Counted from the first letter of the stretch, positions 40,401 to 50,580 are shown. The stretch is 64,000 nt of DNA from Phycicoccus duodecadis (GCF_002846495.1 NZ_PJNE01000001.1:1178001-1242000), one strand, 5' to 3'. The notes: a model not told the origin generated them from the letters alone. Numbers and translations are program-made.

Positions 40401-40711
40401 CCGCCCACGACCTTCACGTGGGGCGCACCGGCCTCGCGCAGCAGCTGGACGAGGTACTCGAAGTACTCGACGTGCCCGCCCTGGTAGGAGCTGACCGCCA
40501 CCCCCTGGACGTCCTCCTCGACCGCGGCGTCGACGACCTCCTGGACCGAGCGGTTGTGCCCGAGGTGGACGACCTCGGCCCCCTGGCTCTGCATGATCCG
40601 CCGCATGATGTTGATCGAGGCGTCGTGCCCGTCGAACAGGCTCGAGGCCGTGACGATGCGGACGGGGTGGGTGGGGACGTGGAGCCCCTGCTCGGTCGGC
40701 TGCGCTGCCAT
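37466..40711 (-). CDS. icmF: Fused isobutyryl-CoA mutase IcmF
   Basis: Adenosylcobalamin-dependent mutase that interconverts isobutyryl-CoA and n-butyryl-CoA; 1081 residues, the IcmF length. The order is an N-terminal B12 domain with DGHDASI (lower ligand His29), a MeaB-like G-protein chaperone with P-loop GITGTGGSGKS (about 202-212) and NKFE, then the catalytic mutase barrel (SGYHIAEAGANP). The fused chaperone separates IcmF from ordinary MutAB. The ATG at 40711 has AAGGA upstream. A -10 element and a palindrome (40741-40756) lie just before it. Confidence 0.94.
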   Translation of the reverse strand: MAAQPTEQGLHVPTHPVRIVTASSLFDGHDASINIMRRIMQSQGAEVVHLGHNRSVQEVVDAAVEEDVQGVAVSSYQGGHVEYFEYLVQLLREAGAPHVKVVGGGGGVIVPAEIARLREAGVTIFSPEDGQRLGLPGMVNQVIAACDTDLWEAAPTTVEAVLAGERSAVARALTAAETGHLDDTMRGALQRAAQARRVPVLGITGTGGSGKSSLTDELVRRLRVDQQDKLRIACVAVDPTRRRGGGALLGDRIRMNSLDGDRVYFRSLATRGGREVPEALDDVLTVLKAAGYDLVVVETPGIGQGDAAITSYADVNLYVMTPEFGAASQLEKIDMLDLADVVAINKFERRGALDALRDVGRQMVRNREAFGKRPEDMPVFGTSAATFNDDGVTALYQELRGRLAAEGLPVGEPSLPAVDVRHSTVLRQVVPPQRVRYLAEITETVRGYHAETERWADTARRLQRLGDAREALALAGKDTTDLDALLDAAREELPPAVATQLTQWADTVADYSGDEQVVTVRDREIRTALVRQSLSGNPVRRVSLPRYHDDGDLLTFLRRENLPGWFPFTAGVFRFKRDGEDPARMFAGEGDPARTNRRFRVLSEGQPATRLSTAFDSVTLYGRDPDPRPDVYGKVGTSGVSVATLDDMKELYAGFDLTSPSTSVSMTINGPAPTILAFFLNTVMDREVEAWEEENGRAATDAERDEVRARALATVRGTVQADILKEDQGQNTCLFSTEFSLRMMADIQEWFIANQVRNFYSVSISGYHIAEAGANPISQLAFTLANGFTYVEAYLARGMAVDDFAPNLSFFFSNGMDPEYTVIGRVARRIWAVAMREKYGANERSQKLKYHVQTSGRSLHAQEMDFNDIRTTLQALIAIYDNANSLHTNAYDEAVTTPSTESVRRALAIQLIIGKEWGLAMNENPLQGSFVVDELTDLVEAAVLAEFDRISERGGVLGAMETGYQRGRIQDESMLYEHRKHDGSLPVVGVNTFVRPDADASPREVELARATDAEKESQLARVQAFREAHREEAEQALARLKAAATSGENVFAVLMEAARVCSLQQVTEAFFEVGGQYRRNV

Positions 40712-40740
40712 GGCGGTCCTTCGGTCGAGGGTCTCCCCGA

Positions 40741-40756
40741 ATAGTAGGACGTCCTA
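40741..40756 (-). promoter_or_regulatory. icmF -10 region with palindromic operator
   Basis: On the minus strand TACTAT (40746-40741) is a good -10, about 30 bases before the icmF start. It overlaps the perfect palindrome TAGGACGTCCTA (40745-40756). No canonical -35 is seen 16-18 bases upstream, which suggests an activated or repressed promoter. Confidence 0.5.
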
Positions 40757-40802
40757 GTACCTACCGGGAAGTCACGGGCGCCTCGACACCGGCGGCGGGA
40801 GG

Positions 40803-41249
40803 TCAGGCCCCCGCGGCGTGCGCGGCGAGCCAGTCGACCGCCTCGGAGTAGCCGGCGACCCCGCGCCCGATGACGTGGTGGTCGCAGACGTCGGTGAGGT
40901 AGGAGTGGTGGCGGAACTCCTCGCGGGCGTGGATGTCGCTGATGTGCACCTCGACCCGCGGTACCCGGCAGGCCGAGAGCGCGTCGCGCAGGGCCACCGA
41001 GGTGTGCGTGTAGCCGGCGGCGTTCACGACCATTCCGGCGATGCCGGCCCGCCCCTCCTGCACCCAGTCGACCAGCGTGCCCTCGTGGTTGCTCTGCCGG
41101 AAGTCGACCGTCAGGCCGTGACGCGCCGCGGTGGCCACGCAGAGCCGCTCGACGTCGGCCAGGGTGTCGTGGCCGTAGACCGCGGGTTCGCGCTCGCCCA
41201 GCAGGTTGAGGTTGGGGCCGTTGAGCACGAGCACGGTGCGGTCGTCCAT
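40803..41249 (-). CDS. aroQ: Type II 3-dehydroquinate dehydratase
   Basis: Third enzyme of the shikimate pathway, dehydrating 3-dehydroquinate; 148 residues. The start [22 protein letters not shown] includes the conserved LNGPNLN and GxREP motifs. The catalytic Tyr25 (VYG) and loop Arg20 are visible, and [18 protein letters not shown] carries the catalytic His. ATG at 41249 is chosen because upstream sequence belongs to no conserved protein. The rest of the aro pathway is not in this window. Confidence 0.95.
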   Translation of the reverse strand: MDDRTVLVLNGPNLNLLGEREPAVYGHDTLADVERLCVATAARHGLTVDFRQSNHEGTLVDWVQEGRAGIAGMVVNAAGYTHTSVALRDALSACRVPRVEVHISDIHAREEFRHHSYLTDVCDHHVIGRGVAGYSEAVDWLAAHAAGA

Positions 41250-41296
41250 GCCCAGGGAGCATGCCACCTCCGGCCGCGGTGGGTCGCGCCGGTTCG

Positions 41297-43933
41297 TCAG
41301 CGGCGGTAGGTGTCGGTGAGGATGCCGTCGCAGCTCCCCGGGGTGGCGAGGGCGGACCGGGCGGCAGCGGCGCGCGAGCGACCGAGGTTCCAGGACAGGG
41401 CGTCGTCGGTGCGCCCGGAGCTCGTGGCCTCGGGGTCCGGGGCCTCCAGGATGCAGCCCGCGACGTCGGCGGGCAGCCGCTGCGCGATGACCGGGGCGGC
41501 ATCGGCCGAGAGGGTGGAGAGGTACAGGGTGTCGATCCGCCCGGAGGCCTCGAAGCGGTCGATGTTCTGGCCGGCGACCCAGGCGTCGGGGTTCATCGCC
41601 GCGAAGCCCAGGGTGAAGACGGCGCCGCTGACCAGTACGGCCCGCGGCACCCAGCGCCACGACAGCGCCATCACCCCGACCAGGAGCATCAGGACGACCA
41701 GCCCGAGCCAGAGCTCGAAGCCGTCGACGAAGACCCGCAGCGTCGTGTAGCCGAACGCGTCCTGGTACAGCGACATCCGGTACAGGGCGGAAGCCACGAC
41801 GGCCAGGGTGAACAGGCCGAGCGCCCCGAGCAGGCCGCGCGCCGCCAGCCGGTCCCGGGTGGTGTCACGCGCGGCGACGCGCAGGGTGAGCGTCATGACC
41901 AGCACGGTGAGGGCGGTCGCAGCCGTCAGCTGGCCGAAGCCCTGGTGCACGTACTCGGCATGGGTCAGGCCGGTCTGGCGGCGCAGGTAGGCGTCGCCAC
42001 CCCACATCGCGGTGGTCTGCGCGGCGAGGAAGGTGGCGAACAGGAGCACGACGACGCCCACGGGTACGGCCCACTCCCACACCGGCCGCGCCCGCAGCCG
42101 CGGCGGCAGCGCCACCAGGTCGACGGCCGGCGGGTTGAGCGCCAGGTAGGCCCCGGCGAGCGCCACGCCGGCCACGAGGACGAACACGAAGGTCCGCAGC
42201 ACGATCGCGTCCCAGCCCAGGTCGGGGACCAGGGCCGCGGCCCACGAGCCGAAGAGCGCGTCGCCGGTGGCGAAGAGCCCCCCGAAGACGACGAGGACGA
42301 CCAGGCTCACGGCGAGGGTCCGCAGCACCGGCCAGAGGAGGCCGACGCGGCTGGTGGCACTGACGGTGCGCGCGAGCAGCGGCAGCCCGCGCAGCCCCGA
42401 CAGGGGCCAGGCGGCCCAGCTGGCGAGGACGGCGAGCAGGCCGTGCGCGCGGGTCAGCGCGGCGGCGGCGACGGCGGCCCCCGCCAGCACGGAGAGGGTG
42501 ACGACCCCGCCGGCGTCGCGCAGGGTGACGACCAGCGCCAGCAGCACCGCCAGCACGCCGCCGGCGACGGTCCAGGGGTCACGGCGGTGCCGGGCGACGG
42601 CCCACATCAGGGCGCCGGTGGCGAGCATCACCACCGAGGTGGCCAGGCCGAGGCCGCGGTAGGGCCAGGTCAGCGCCGCGAGCAGCCCGATGACGAGGGC
42701 GGCGGCGACCACGCCGACGCGGGGGCGGGCGTCGCGCTCGGGCCACAGCCCGTCGAGGGCGCCGCGGCCTCCCCCGCCGTACGGGCCGACCGGCGTCGGA
42801 GCGGGCGCTGGGGGGGCGGTGGTCGGCACGGTGGCCTCCTGGGGAGCGGTGACGGTGAGCGGGACGGAGGAAGGAGCAGGGGCCACGGCAGCGGCAGCGG
42901 CGGCGCGCAGGTGCGAGGGGCGGTCGGCCGCGGGGGCGGTCGGCAGGGTGACGAGCAGCAGGGCCCCCCGCTCGCCGGGGGGCGTCGGCACGGCCTCGAC
43001 CCGGCCCCCGTGGAGGTCGCAGACCCACCGCACGATGGCGAGCCCGAGGCCGGTGCCACCCGCGGCGTCCGACCCCGTGCCGAAGCGCTCGAAGACGCGG
43101 TCGGCCTGCTCGGGCGGGATGCCCGGCCCGTCGTCGCGCACCTCGAGCACCCATTCGGCGGGCCCGGCGCGCCGGGCCGAGACGTGCACCCGGCCGCCTG
43201 CGGGGCTGTGCCGCACCGCGTTGTCGACGAGGTTGGCGACCAGCTGCGCCAGCCGCGCGGGGTCGGCCGAGACGGTGAGGTCGGCCGGCTCGACCAGCGC
43301 CTCCACCCGCGCCCCCCGCCCGGCGACCCCCGCCTCGGCGAGGCACCGGTCGAGCAGGGCGCGCACCGCCACCGGCGCGAGGTCGAGCGGCGCCACCCCG
43401 GCGTCGACCCGCGAGAGGTCGAGGAGGTCGCCCACCAGGGTGCTGAGACGCTCGGCCTGGGCCAGCGCCGCCTCGAGGGCGGCCTGGTCCGGCGCCGAGA
43501 CCCCGTCGACGAGGTTCTCGAGCAGCGCGCGCTGCGCCGTGAGCGGCGTGCGCAGCTCGTGCGAGACGGTGGCGACGAGGCGCCGGCGCTCGAGGTCGGC
43601 GCCCGCCAGGTCGGCGGCCATGGCGTTGAAGGCGCGCCCGAGCTCGCCCACCTCGTCCGACGAGCTGGCCCGCACCCGCTGCCCGTAGTCGCCAGCTGCC
43701 ATCCGGCGGGCGGCGGCCGTCATCTCGCGCAGGGGCGAGGTCATCCCCCGGGCCAGCCACTGGGTGACGCCCAGCGCCGCGGCGACGGTGACGGGGACGC
43801 TGGTCCACCACGCCACCCCGGCGCTGTCGGCGATGGCCGCGACGAGCACGGCCACCAGCACGCTGACGCCGACGAGCAGGCCGAGCTTGACCTTGATCGA
43901 CGAGACGCCGTCGAGCGGGCGGTCGGTCCTCAT
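41297..43933 (-). CDS. Sensor histidine kinase fused to a polytopic DUF4153/DUF4173-type domain
   Basis: A single 878-residue reading frame. Residues 1-110 have two membrane helices and a HAMP domain; [10 protein letters not shown] carries the phospho-accepting His125. The HATPase_c domain shows NLVDN (234-238), DDGPGIP (268-274) and GGTGLGLAI (292-300). After a Pro/Ala linker (about 330-395) comes a roughly 480-residue region with about 12-13 hydrophobic helices, ending in [17 protein letters not shown], a DUF4153/DUF4173-like pattern. The start overlaps the response-regulator stop (ATGA). The membrane part could sense a signal or do transport; function unknown. Confidence 0.85.
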   Translation of the reverse strand: MRTDRPLDGVSSIKVKLGLLVGVSVLVAVLVAAIADSAGVAWWTSVPVTVAAALGVTQWLARGMTSPLREMTAAARRMAAGDYGQRVRASSSDEVGELGRAFNAMAADLAGADLERRRLVATVSHELRTPLTAQRALLENLVDGVSAPDQAALEAALAQAERLSTLVGDLLDLSRVDAGVAPLDLAPVAVRALLDRCLAEAGVAGRGARVEALVEPADLTVSADPARLAQLVANLVDNAVRHSPAGGRVHVSARRAGPAEWVLEVRDDGPGIPPEQADRVFERFGTGSDAAGGTGLGLAIVRWVCDLHGGRVEAVPTPPGERGALLLVTLPTAPAADRPSHLRAAAAAAVAPAPSSVPLTVTAPQEATVPTTAPPAPAPTPVGPYGGGGRGALDGLWPERDARPRVGVVAAALVIGLLAALTWPYRGLGLATSVVMLATGALMWAVARHRRDPWTVAGGVLAVLLALVVTLRDAGGVVTLSVLAGAAVAAAALTRAHGLLAVLASWAAWPLSGLRGLPLLARTVSATSRVGLLWPVLRTLAVSLVVLVVFGGLFATGDALFGSWAAALVPDLGWDAIVLRTFVFVLVAGVALAGAYLALNPPAVDLVALPPRLRARPVWEWAVPVGVVVLLFATFLAAQTTAMWGGDAYLRRQTGLTHAEYVHQGFGQLTAATALTVLVMTLTLRVAARDTTRDRLAARGLLGALGLFTLAVVASALYRMSLYQDAFGYTTLRVFVDGFELWLGLVVLMLLVGVMALSWRWVPRAVLVSGAVFTLGFAAMNPDAWVAGQNIDRFEASGRIDTLYLSTLSADAAPVIAQRLPADVAGCILEAPDPEATSSGRTDDALSWNLGRSRAAAARSALATPGSCDGILTDTYRR

Positions 43934-44628
43934 CGGTCGGCCTCGAGCGCGTACCCGACCCCGTGCACGGTGCGCACCCGGTCGGCGCCGATCTTGGCGC
44001 GCAGGGCCTTGACGTGGCTGTCGAGGGTGCGGGTGCCCGACGCGTCGCCCCAGCCCCACACCTCGCGCATCAGCGCCTCCCGCGAGCGCACGGTGCCGGG
44101 CTCGGCGGCCAGGGCGCACAGCAGGTCGAACTCGAGCGGGGTCAGGTGCACCTCTCCCCCGTCGACGCTGACCCGGCGGCTGGCGGGGTCGACGACCAGG
44201 CCGGCGAGGTCCATCCGGCCGGTCGAGCGCGCGAGCTCCTCGGCGCGCTCGACCCGGCGCAGCAGGGCGCCCAACCGGGCGATCACCTCGCGCATCGAGA
44301 ACGGCTTGGTCACGTAGTCGTCGGCGCCCACTCCGAGCCCCACCAGCAGGTCGGTCTCGTCGTCGCGCGCGGTGAGCATCAGCACCGGGACCGGGCGGAC
44401 GGCCTGGATGCGGCGGCAGACCTCGAGCCCGTCGAAGCCGGGCAGCATGACGTCGAGCAGGACGGCGTCGGGCGCGTGCTCCTCGAAGGCCGCGACCGCC
44501 GAGGGGCCGTCGCCCGCCTGGTGCACGGTGTACCCCTCGGCCCGCAGCCGGTCGGTGACGGCCTGGTTGATCACCGGCTCGTCCTCGACGACGAGCACGC
44601 TGCGGCCGGCCTGCTTCCCCTCGGTCAT
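43930..44628 (-). CDS. OmpR-family response regulator
   Basis: Partner of the fused kinase; 232 residues. The receiver domain has the acidic pair in VVEDEP (about 14-19), the phospho-acceptor Asp59 in VLLDVMLPG and Lys in YVTKPFS. The C-terminal winged helix shows TPLEFDLLCALA and RTVHGVGYALE. ATG at 44628 is chosen; the frame continues upstream without homology. It overlaps the kinase by four bases, so the two are coupled. Targets are not evident from the sequence. Confidence 0.94.
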   Translation of the reverse strand: MTEGKQAGRSVLVVEDEPVINQAVTDRLRAEGYTVHQAGDGPSAVAAFEEHAPDAVLLDVMLPGFDGLEVCRRIQAVRPVPVLMLTARDDETDLLVGLGVGADDYVTKPFSMREVIARLGALLRRVERAEELARSTGRMDLAGLVVDPASRRVSVDGGEVHLTPLEFDLLCALAAEPGTVRSREALMREVWGWGDASGTRTLDSHVKALRAKIGADRVRTVHGVGYALEADR

Positions 44629-44710
44629 GTCGACGAGCGTAGGGATGCCGGCCTGGAGGGCGCTCGCCCTCGGTGTGGAGATCGTGTGAAGGTGGGTCGC
44701 CCGCTCGGGC

Positions 44711-45664
44711 TCAGGCCGAGTGGCGGTGCTGGCTGCGGAAGGCGCTGGGTGAGACCCCCGTGCCCCGGGTGAAGTGGTGGCGCAGCAGCGCCGCGGTGCC
44801 GAACCCGGAGCGCCGGGCGACCTCCTCGACCGGCAGGTCGCTCTCCTCCAGCAGCTCACGGGCGCGCAGGACCCGCTGGTCGGTGAGCCACTGGTGCGGG
44901 GTGGTGCCGGTCTCGGCCACGAAGCGCCGGGCGAAGGTGCGCTCGGACATCGAGGCGAGGCGCGCCAGGTCGGCCACCGTGTGCGGGTCGTCGAGCCGCT
45001 CGGTCATGTGGGCCAGCACCTCGCCCAGCGACTCGCACTCGGTGGTCGGGACGGGCCGCTCGACGTACTGGCGCTGGCCGCCGTCGCGGTGCGGCGGCAC
45101 GACCATCCGCCGGGCGATGCGGCCGGCCACGCCCGCCCCGAGCTCGGTGCGCACGAGGTGGAGGGCTGCGTCGATGCCGGCCGCGGTGCCGGCGCTGGTG
45201 ATGACGCGGCCCTCCTGGACGTAGAGGACGTCCGGGTCGACCGTCGCGCGGGGGAAGCGCTCGGCCAGGTCGGCGGCGTGCCGCCAGTGGGTGGCGCAGC
45301 GGCGGCCGTCGAGGAGCCCCGCGGCGCCGAGGGTGAACGCGCCGGAGCAGACCGAAAGGATCCAGGCGCCCCGGTCGGCCGCCTCGCGCAGGACCCGGAC
45401 CACCTCGGGCGACGGCTCCCTCGCGGCCCCGCTGGCGGGGACCGCGACGAGGTCGGCGTCGGCCGCGGCGGCGAGCCGGTGCGGCGCCGAGACCGTGGTG
45501 CCGTTGCCGGCGTCGAGGAGGCCCGGCCGCTCGGAGCAGACCCGGTAGTCGAAGGGCGGGCAGCCGTCGTCGGTGCGGTCGATGCCGAAGACCTCGGCCA
45601 GGACCGCGTACTCGAAGAGCTGCACCGGCTCCTGGAGGAGCACGGCCACGGAGCGGAGTGCCAT
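44711..45664 (-). CDS. AraC-type regulator with DJ-1/PfpI domain (GlxA-like)
   Basis: A 317-residue transcription factor. Residues 1-180 form a glutamine amidotransferase-like DJ-1/PfpI domain with a nucleophile-elbow Cys in SVCSGAFTLGAAGLLDGR; such domains usually sense a ligand and are not catalytic. Residues 215-310 are two AraC helix-turn-helix motifs (ADLARLASMSERTFARRF, VEEVARRSGFGTAALLRHHF). The group includes GlxA/FtrA. ATG at 45664. It is divergent from a small membrane gene, with an inverted repeat in the shared promoter space. Confidence 0.92.
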   Translation of the reverse strand: MALRSVAVLLQEPVQLFEYAVLAEVFGIDRTDDGCPPFDYRVCSERPGLLDAGNGTTVSAPHRLAAAADADLVAVPASGAAREPSPEVVRVLREAADRGAWILSVCSGAFTLGAAGLLDGRRCATHWRHAADLAERFPRATVDPDVLYVQEGRVITSAGTAAGIDAALHLVRTELGAGVAGRIARRMVVPPHRDGGQRQYVERPVPTTECESLGEVLAHMTERLDDPHTVADLARLASMSERTFARRFVAETGTTPHQWLTDQRVLRARELLEESDLPVEEVARRSGFGTAALLRHHFTRGTGVSPSAFRSQHRHSA

Positions 45665-45675
45665 GCACCGCAGTA

Positions 45676-45710
45676 TGGCAGGAAATCGACGAGAAGCGAC
45701 AGGCCTGCCA
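45676..45710. promoter_or_regulatory. Candidate AraC-type operator
   Basis: TGGCAGG (45676-45682) and CCTGCCA (45704-45710) form a perfect 7-bp inverted repeat with 21 bases between. It lies in the 83-base gap between the AraC-type gene and the divergent small gene, so it may be the autoregulatory site. Confidence 0.4.
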
Positions 45711-45747
45711 CTCGTGGCGGGATATGTGCCAGGCGCAATATCGTGCC

Positions 45748-46032
45748 ATGGATATCTCCCAGCTCCTCGACACCGCGTCCCCCGTCGCCGCCGCCCTCCT
45801 CGTGACGGGCCCGGTGGTCTACCTCCTCGAGCGCACCCACCGGCGCGCATCCCGCGCCGCGGGCGGCCGGCTCGGCCTGCCGGCCGGCGACCCCGACGTC
45901 CGCCGCACGCGCGACGAGCTGCGGTTCCGCGCGGCCGAGGAGGGACGCCCGGAGCCCACCCGGGGTACGGCGACGGCCCCGGTGCCGAAGCTCCGGGGCC
46001 GTCGTCACGTGTGGGTCAGCGCCCCCAGATGA
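45748..46032 (+). CDS. Small putative membrane protein
   Basis: A 94-residue frame starting MDISQLLDTASPVAAALL. One membrane helix (about residues 8-26) is followed by a basic, Arg-rich C-terminal tail. I recognise no family. It is divergent from the AraC-type regulator, which may control it. The last 17 bases overlap the 3' end of the convergent coxG gene, which lowers confidence. Codon use is GC-rich like the neighbours. Confidence 0.4.
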   Translation: MDISQLLDTASPVAAALLVTGPVVYLLERTHRRASRAAGGRLGLPAGDPDVRRTRDELRFRAAEEGRPEPTRGTATAPVPKLRGRRHVWVSAPR

Positions 46033-46765
46033 GCCATCCGATGACGAGACCGACCACACCCGCCACGGCGTACGGCGCGTAGGTCCGGGCCAGGACCGGC
46101 AGCACGGCCGACCCCAGGTCCAGGGCGTCGTCGCCGGATGCCGGCCGCGGCCGCGGGGCCGGGGACGGCGCGGCAGCAGGAGCCGGGGCGGCGGCCGGAG
46201 CCGGAGCCACCGGGGCGGCGGACCCGGCCGGGTCGACCGGCGCCGCCGAAGGGGTCTCCGCCACCGTGGACGCCGCGGCCGGAGCCTCGGTCGTCGCCGT
46301 CCCGACGGCCGGAGCCGCCCCGGAGTCGGCCAGCTCGCCCTCGATGCACGCCACGAACTGGCCGAGCAGCTTGTCGGAGACGTCCTGCATGACCCCGCGG
46401 CCGAACTGGGCCGGCTTGCCGGTGACCGCGAGGTCGGTGACGACGTCGACCAGGGTGCCGGTGCCCTCGGGCGTCAGCTGGATCTCGACGGTGGCCCCGG
46501 CCGTGCCGTTGCCCCGCTTGTCCTTGCCCTTGGCCTCGATCACCGCGTGGTGGGCGGCGTCGTCCTTCTGGACGAACTGACCCGAGCCCGAGTACTGCAG
46601 CGCGATCGGGCCCAGCTTGACCTTGACCGTCCCGCTGAAGTTCTCGCCGGTGGCCTCGGTGACGGTGGCGCCGGGGAAGCACCCGCCGACCCGCTCGAGG
46701 TCCATGAAGGTCGCCCACGTCGTGTCGACGTCCGCGGGGACCGAGAACTGGTGCTTCAGCTCCAT
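46016..46765 (-). CDS. coxG: CoxG-like SRPBCC protein
   Basis: CoxG family protein of 249 residues. The N-terminal START/SRPBCC domain (MELKHQFSVPADVDTTWATF, FPGATVTEATGENFSG) occupies about residues 1-145. An Ala/Pro-rich linker follows, then a C-terminal membrane anchor (YAVAGVVGLVIGWLIWGR). In carboxydotrophs CoxG anchors CO dehydrogenase to the membrane and couples it to respiration. It is the last gene of the coxSLMG set, 7 bases after coxM. Confidence 0.9.
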   Translation of the reverse strand: MELKHQFSVPADVDTTWATFMDLERVGGCFPGATVTEATGENFSGTVKVKLGPIALQYSGSGQFVQKDDAAHHAVIEAKGKDKRGNGTAGATVEIQLTPEGTGTLVDVVTDLAVTGKPAQFGRGVMQDVSDKLLGQFVACIEGELADSGAAPAVGTATTEAPAAASTVAETPSAAPVDPAGSAAPVAPAPAAAPAPAAAPSPAPRPRPASGDDALDLGSAVLPVLARTYAPYAVAGVVGLVIGWLIWGR

Positions 46766-46772
46766 GCGGGGA

Positions 46773-47621
46773 TCAGCCCTCCATCGCCTTCTGGACGGCC
46801 CGCCGGGCGAGCACGCCCGCCAGGTGGCGCCGGTAGTCGGCGTCGCCGTTGAGGTCGCTCGGGGGGTTGGTCCCCTCGGCGGCCGCCGAGCACGCCGCGG
46901 CCAGGCCGGCCACGTCCTTGCCCACCAGGGCCTGCTCGACCGCGGTCGCCCGCAGCGGCGTCGAGCCCATGTTGGTGAGCCCGATGCGGGCCTCCGCGAT
47001 GGAGCCGCCGTCGAGCCTGACCGTCGCCGCCACGGCCACGATCGACCACTGGTGCGACACCCGCACGAACTTCTCGTACGACGCGCCCCAGCCGGTGTGC
47101 TTCGGGATGCGGATCTCGGTGAGCAGCTCGCCGTCGCCGACGGAGGTCTCGAAGAGGTCCTGGAAGAAGTCCGAGGCCGCCACGGTGCGCTCGCCGCCCG
47201 GCCCGACGACGACCAGGGTCGCCTCGAGCGCGAGCACCGGCGCCCCCACGTCACCGGCCGGGTCGGCGTGCACGAGCGCGCCTCCGACGGTGCCGCGGTG
47301 GCGGATCTGCGGGTCGGCCACGGTCTCGACGGCCTTGGCCAGGAGCAGCGCGTGCTCGCGGACCAGGGCGTCGTCGACGATGTCGCAGTAGGGCGTCATG
47401 GCGCCGATCGCGATGTGGTCGCCGCCGTCGCGCACCCCGCGCAGGGCCTCGATCCGGCCGAGGTCGACGACCTTCTCGGGGGCGTTGAGGCGCATCCGCA
47501 GGATGGGCAGGAGCGACTGGCCGCCGGCGAGGACCTTGGCGTCGTCGCCGGCCTCGGCGAGGACCGAGAGGGCCTCGTCGACGCTGGTCGGCGCCACGTA
47601 GTCGAAGGAGGTGGGGATCAC
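46773..47621 (-). CDS. coxM: Mo-hydroxylase FAD-binding subunit
   Basis: Medium subunit (282 residues) of a molybdenum hydroxylase, transferring electrons from the iron-sulfur centres to FAD and an acceptor. The FAD-binding VLAGGQSLLPILRMRL (about residues 32-47) and RGTVGGALVHADPAGD are clear. The GTG start at 47621 overlaps the large-subunit stop (GTGA). Together with coxS and coxL it completes the heterotrimer. Confidence 0.92.
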   Translation of the reverse strand: MIPTSFDYVAPTSVDEALSVLAEAGDDAKVLAGGQSLLPILRMRLNAPEKVVDLGRIEALRGVRDGGDHIAIGAMTPYCDIVDDALVREHALLLAKAVETVADPQIRHRGTVGGALVHADPAGDVGAPVLALEATLVVVGPGGERTVAASDFFQDLFETSVGDGELLTEIRIPKHTGWGASYEKFVRVSHQWSIVAVAATVRLDGGSIAEARIGLTNMGSTPLRATAVEQALVGKDVAGLAAACSAAAEGTNPPSDLNGDADYRRHLAGVLARRAVQKAMEG

Positions 47622-50097
47622 TGCGCTGCTCCGTCCGTCGTGCCGGCTGCCGGGTCCTGGTTGGGGGCGCCCTCGTCGAAGTGCGGCTGAGCCTCCGCGA
47701 CGGGGGCGGCGTCCTGCGTGCCGCCCGCGCTCTGGATGGCCTTCCACACCCGCTCGGGGGTGCACGGCATCTGGATGTCGTTGATGCCGAGGTGACGCAC
47801 GGCGTCGACGATGGCGTTGACCACGGCCGGCGTCGACGCGATGGTGCCGGCCTCGCCGACGCCCTTGGTGCCGAGGGTGTTGGTCGTCGACGGCGAGGTG
47901 GTGTGCTCGCTGACGTAGCTGATCGTGTCGGCGGCCGTGGGGAGGGTGTAGTCGACGAACGAGCCCGACACCAGCGTGCCCTGCTCGTCGTACTCGGCGC
48001 CCTCCCAGAGGGCCTGGGCGATGCCCTGCACGAGCCCGCCGTGCATCTGGCCCTCGACGATGAGCGGGTTGATGATCGTCCCGATGTCGTCGACGCAGAC
48101 GTACTTGCGCATCGTCGTGGCGCCGGTCTCGGTGTCGACCTCCATCGCGCACAGGTGGGTGCCGTGCGGGAACGAGAAGTTCACCGGGTCGAAGGTGGCG
48201 TCGGCGTCGATGCTCGGCTCGACCCCGTCGGGCAGGTCGTGCGCCGCGAACGTGGCGAGGGCGATGTCGGTGATGCCGACGCCCTTGTCGGTGCCGCGGA
48301 CGGTGAACTGCCCGGCGCTGAACTCGATGTCGTCGACGCTGGCCTCGAGCATGTGCGCCGCGATCGGCCGCGCCTTCTCGATGACCTTGTCGGCCGCCCG
48401 CACGATGGCCTCGCCGCCGACGACCAGCGAGCGCGACCCGTAGGTGTCCATGCCCTTGGGCGCGGTCTGGGTGTCGCCGTGCAGGACCTCGACGTTCTCG
48501 AACGGGATGCCGAGGCGGTCGGCGACGATCTGGCTCCACGCCGTCTCGTGGCCCTGGCCGTGCGGGGTGGCCCCCGAGACGACCTCGACGGTGCCGGTGG
48601 CGAGCATCCGGATGCTGGCACTCTCCCAGCCGCCGGCGCCGTAGCTGAGCGAGCCCAGCACGCGGGACGGGGCCAGGCCGCACATCTCGGTGAAGGTCGA
48701 GACGCCCAGGCCCAGCTGGACCGGGTCGCCGGCCTCGCGGCGGCGCTTCTGCTCGGCGCGCAGCTCGTCGTACCCGAAGAGCTCGAGAGCCTTCTCGGTG
48801 GCGGCCTCGTAGTTGCCCGAGTCGTAGGTCATCCCGGCCACCGTGGTGAACGGGAACTCGTCCTTGGTGATCCAGTTCTTCTCGCGGATGGCGATCGGGT
48901 CGACCCCGACCTCGGCCGCGAGCTCGTCCATCAGGCGCTCGATGCCGTACGTGGCCTCGGGCCGGCCGGCGCCGCGGTAGGCGTCGACCCAGGTCTTGTT
49001 GGTCAGGACCGTCTGGCAGTTGAACTGGTAGGCCGGGAACTTGTAGATGGCGTTGAACATCCACGCACCCAGCACCGGGACGCCGCCGCCGACGATGGCG
49101 ACGTAGGCGCCGAGGTCGGCCAGCAGCTCGACCTTGAGGCCGGTGACGGTGCCGTCCTTCTCGGCCGAGAGGGTCAGCTTCTGCCACTGGTCACGGCCGT
49201 GGTGGGCCGAGACCATCGACTCCGAGCGGGTCTCGGTGTACTTGCACGGCTTGCCGAGCCGGCGCGCGACGGCGATGGTCGCGAACTCCTCGGGCGTGGT
49301 CTGGAGCTTGCCGCCGAAGCCGCCGCCCACGTCGGGCGCGACCACGCGGATCTTGGACTCCTGGATGCCCATGGTCGCGGCGATGGCGAAGCGCAGGATG
49401 TGCGGCACCTGGGTGGCCGACCACACGACCATCTGGTCGCCGGTGGGGTCGACGACCGTGGAGCGCGGCTCCATGAAGGCCGGGACGAGGCGCTGCTGGC
49501 GGTACTCGCGCTCGATGACGATGCCACCCTCGCGGGCCTTGGCGATCGCCTCCTCGACGTCGCCGCCGCTGCCCTGCTCGGCGGAGTCCAGCCGCCAGAA
49601 GGCCGACTTGTTGGTGCCCAGGTCGGGGTGCGCGAGCACCTCGTCCTTGATGGCCTCCTTCATGTCGAGGACGGCGGGGAGCTCCTCGTAGTCGACGTCG
49701 ACGAGCTCGGCGGCGTCGCGGGCCTGGGCGGCCGAACGGGCCACGACCACCGCGACGATCTCGCCGGCGCAGGCGACGCGCTCGATGCACACCGGCAGGT
49801 GCGTGGGCGTCTTCTGGTCGGCCGTGATCGGCCAGGCGTTGATGTTGACGCCCTGGGTGTCGGCCAGGTCCTTGCCGGTGAAGACCCCGACGACACCGGG
49901 CGCGCCCTGGGCGGCCGAGGTGTCGACGTTCTGGATGTTGGCGTGCGCGAAGGGGCTGCGCACCATCGCGAGGTGCAGCATGCCGGGCAGGACCATGTTG
50001 TCGGTCCAGCGGGTGCGGCCGGTGATCAGGCGCGCGTCCTCCTTGCGGCGGCGGTCCTTGCCGACCTCGAGGGCCGGGCGGTCGTCGACGGCGGTCA

Positions 50098-50098
<1 letters not shown>
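47618..50098 (-). CDS. coxL: Mo-hydroxylase large subunit, form II CoxL-like
   Basis: Catalytic molybdopterin subunit, 826 residues. Cofactor-binding GGGFGGKL, PHGQGHETAWSQI and GVGEAGTIASTP (catalytic Glu) are present. The active-site loop is AYRGAGR (residues 373-379), the form II signature, not the AYXCSFR of proven CO dehydrogenase, and lacks the Cys of the Mo-Cu site. The substrate may be another aldehyde or N-heterocycle; CO oxidation cannot be assumed. ATG at 50098 overlaps the coxS stop. Confidence 0.93.
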
Positions 50099-50580
<482 letters not shown>

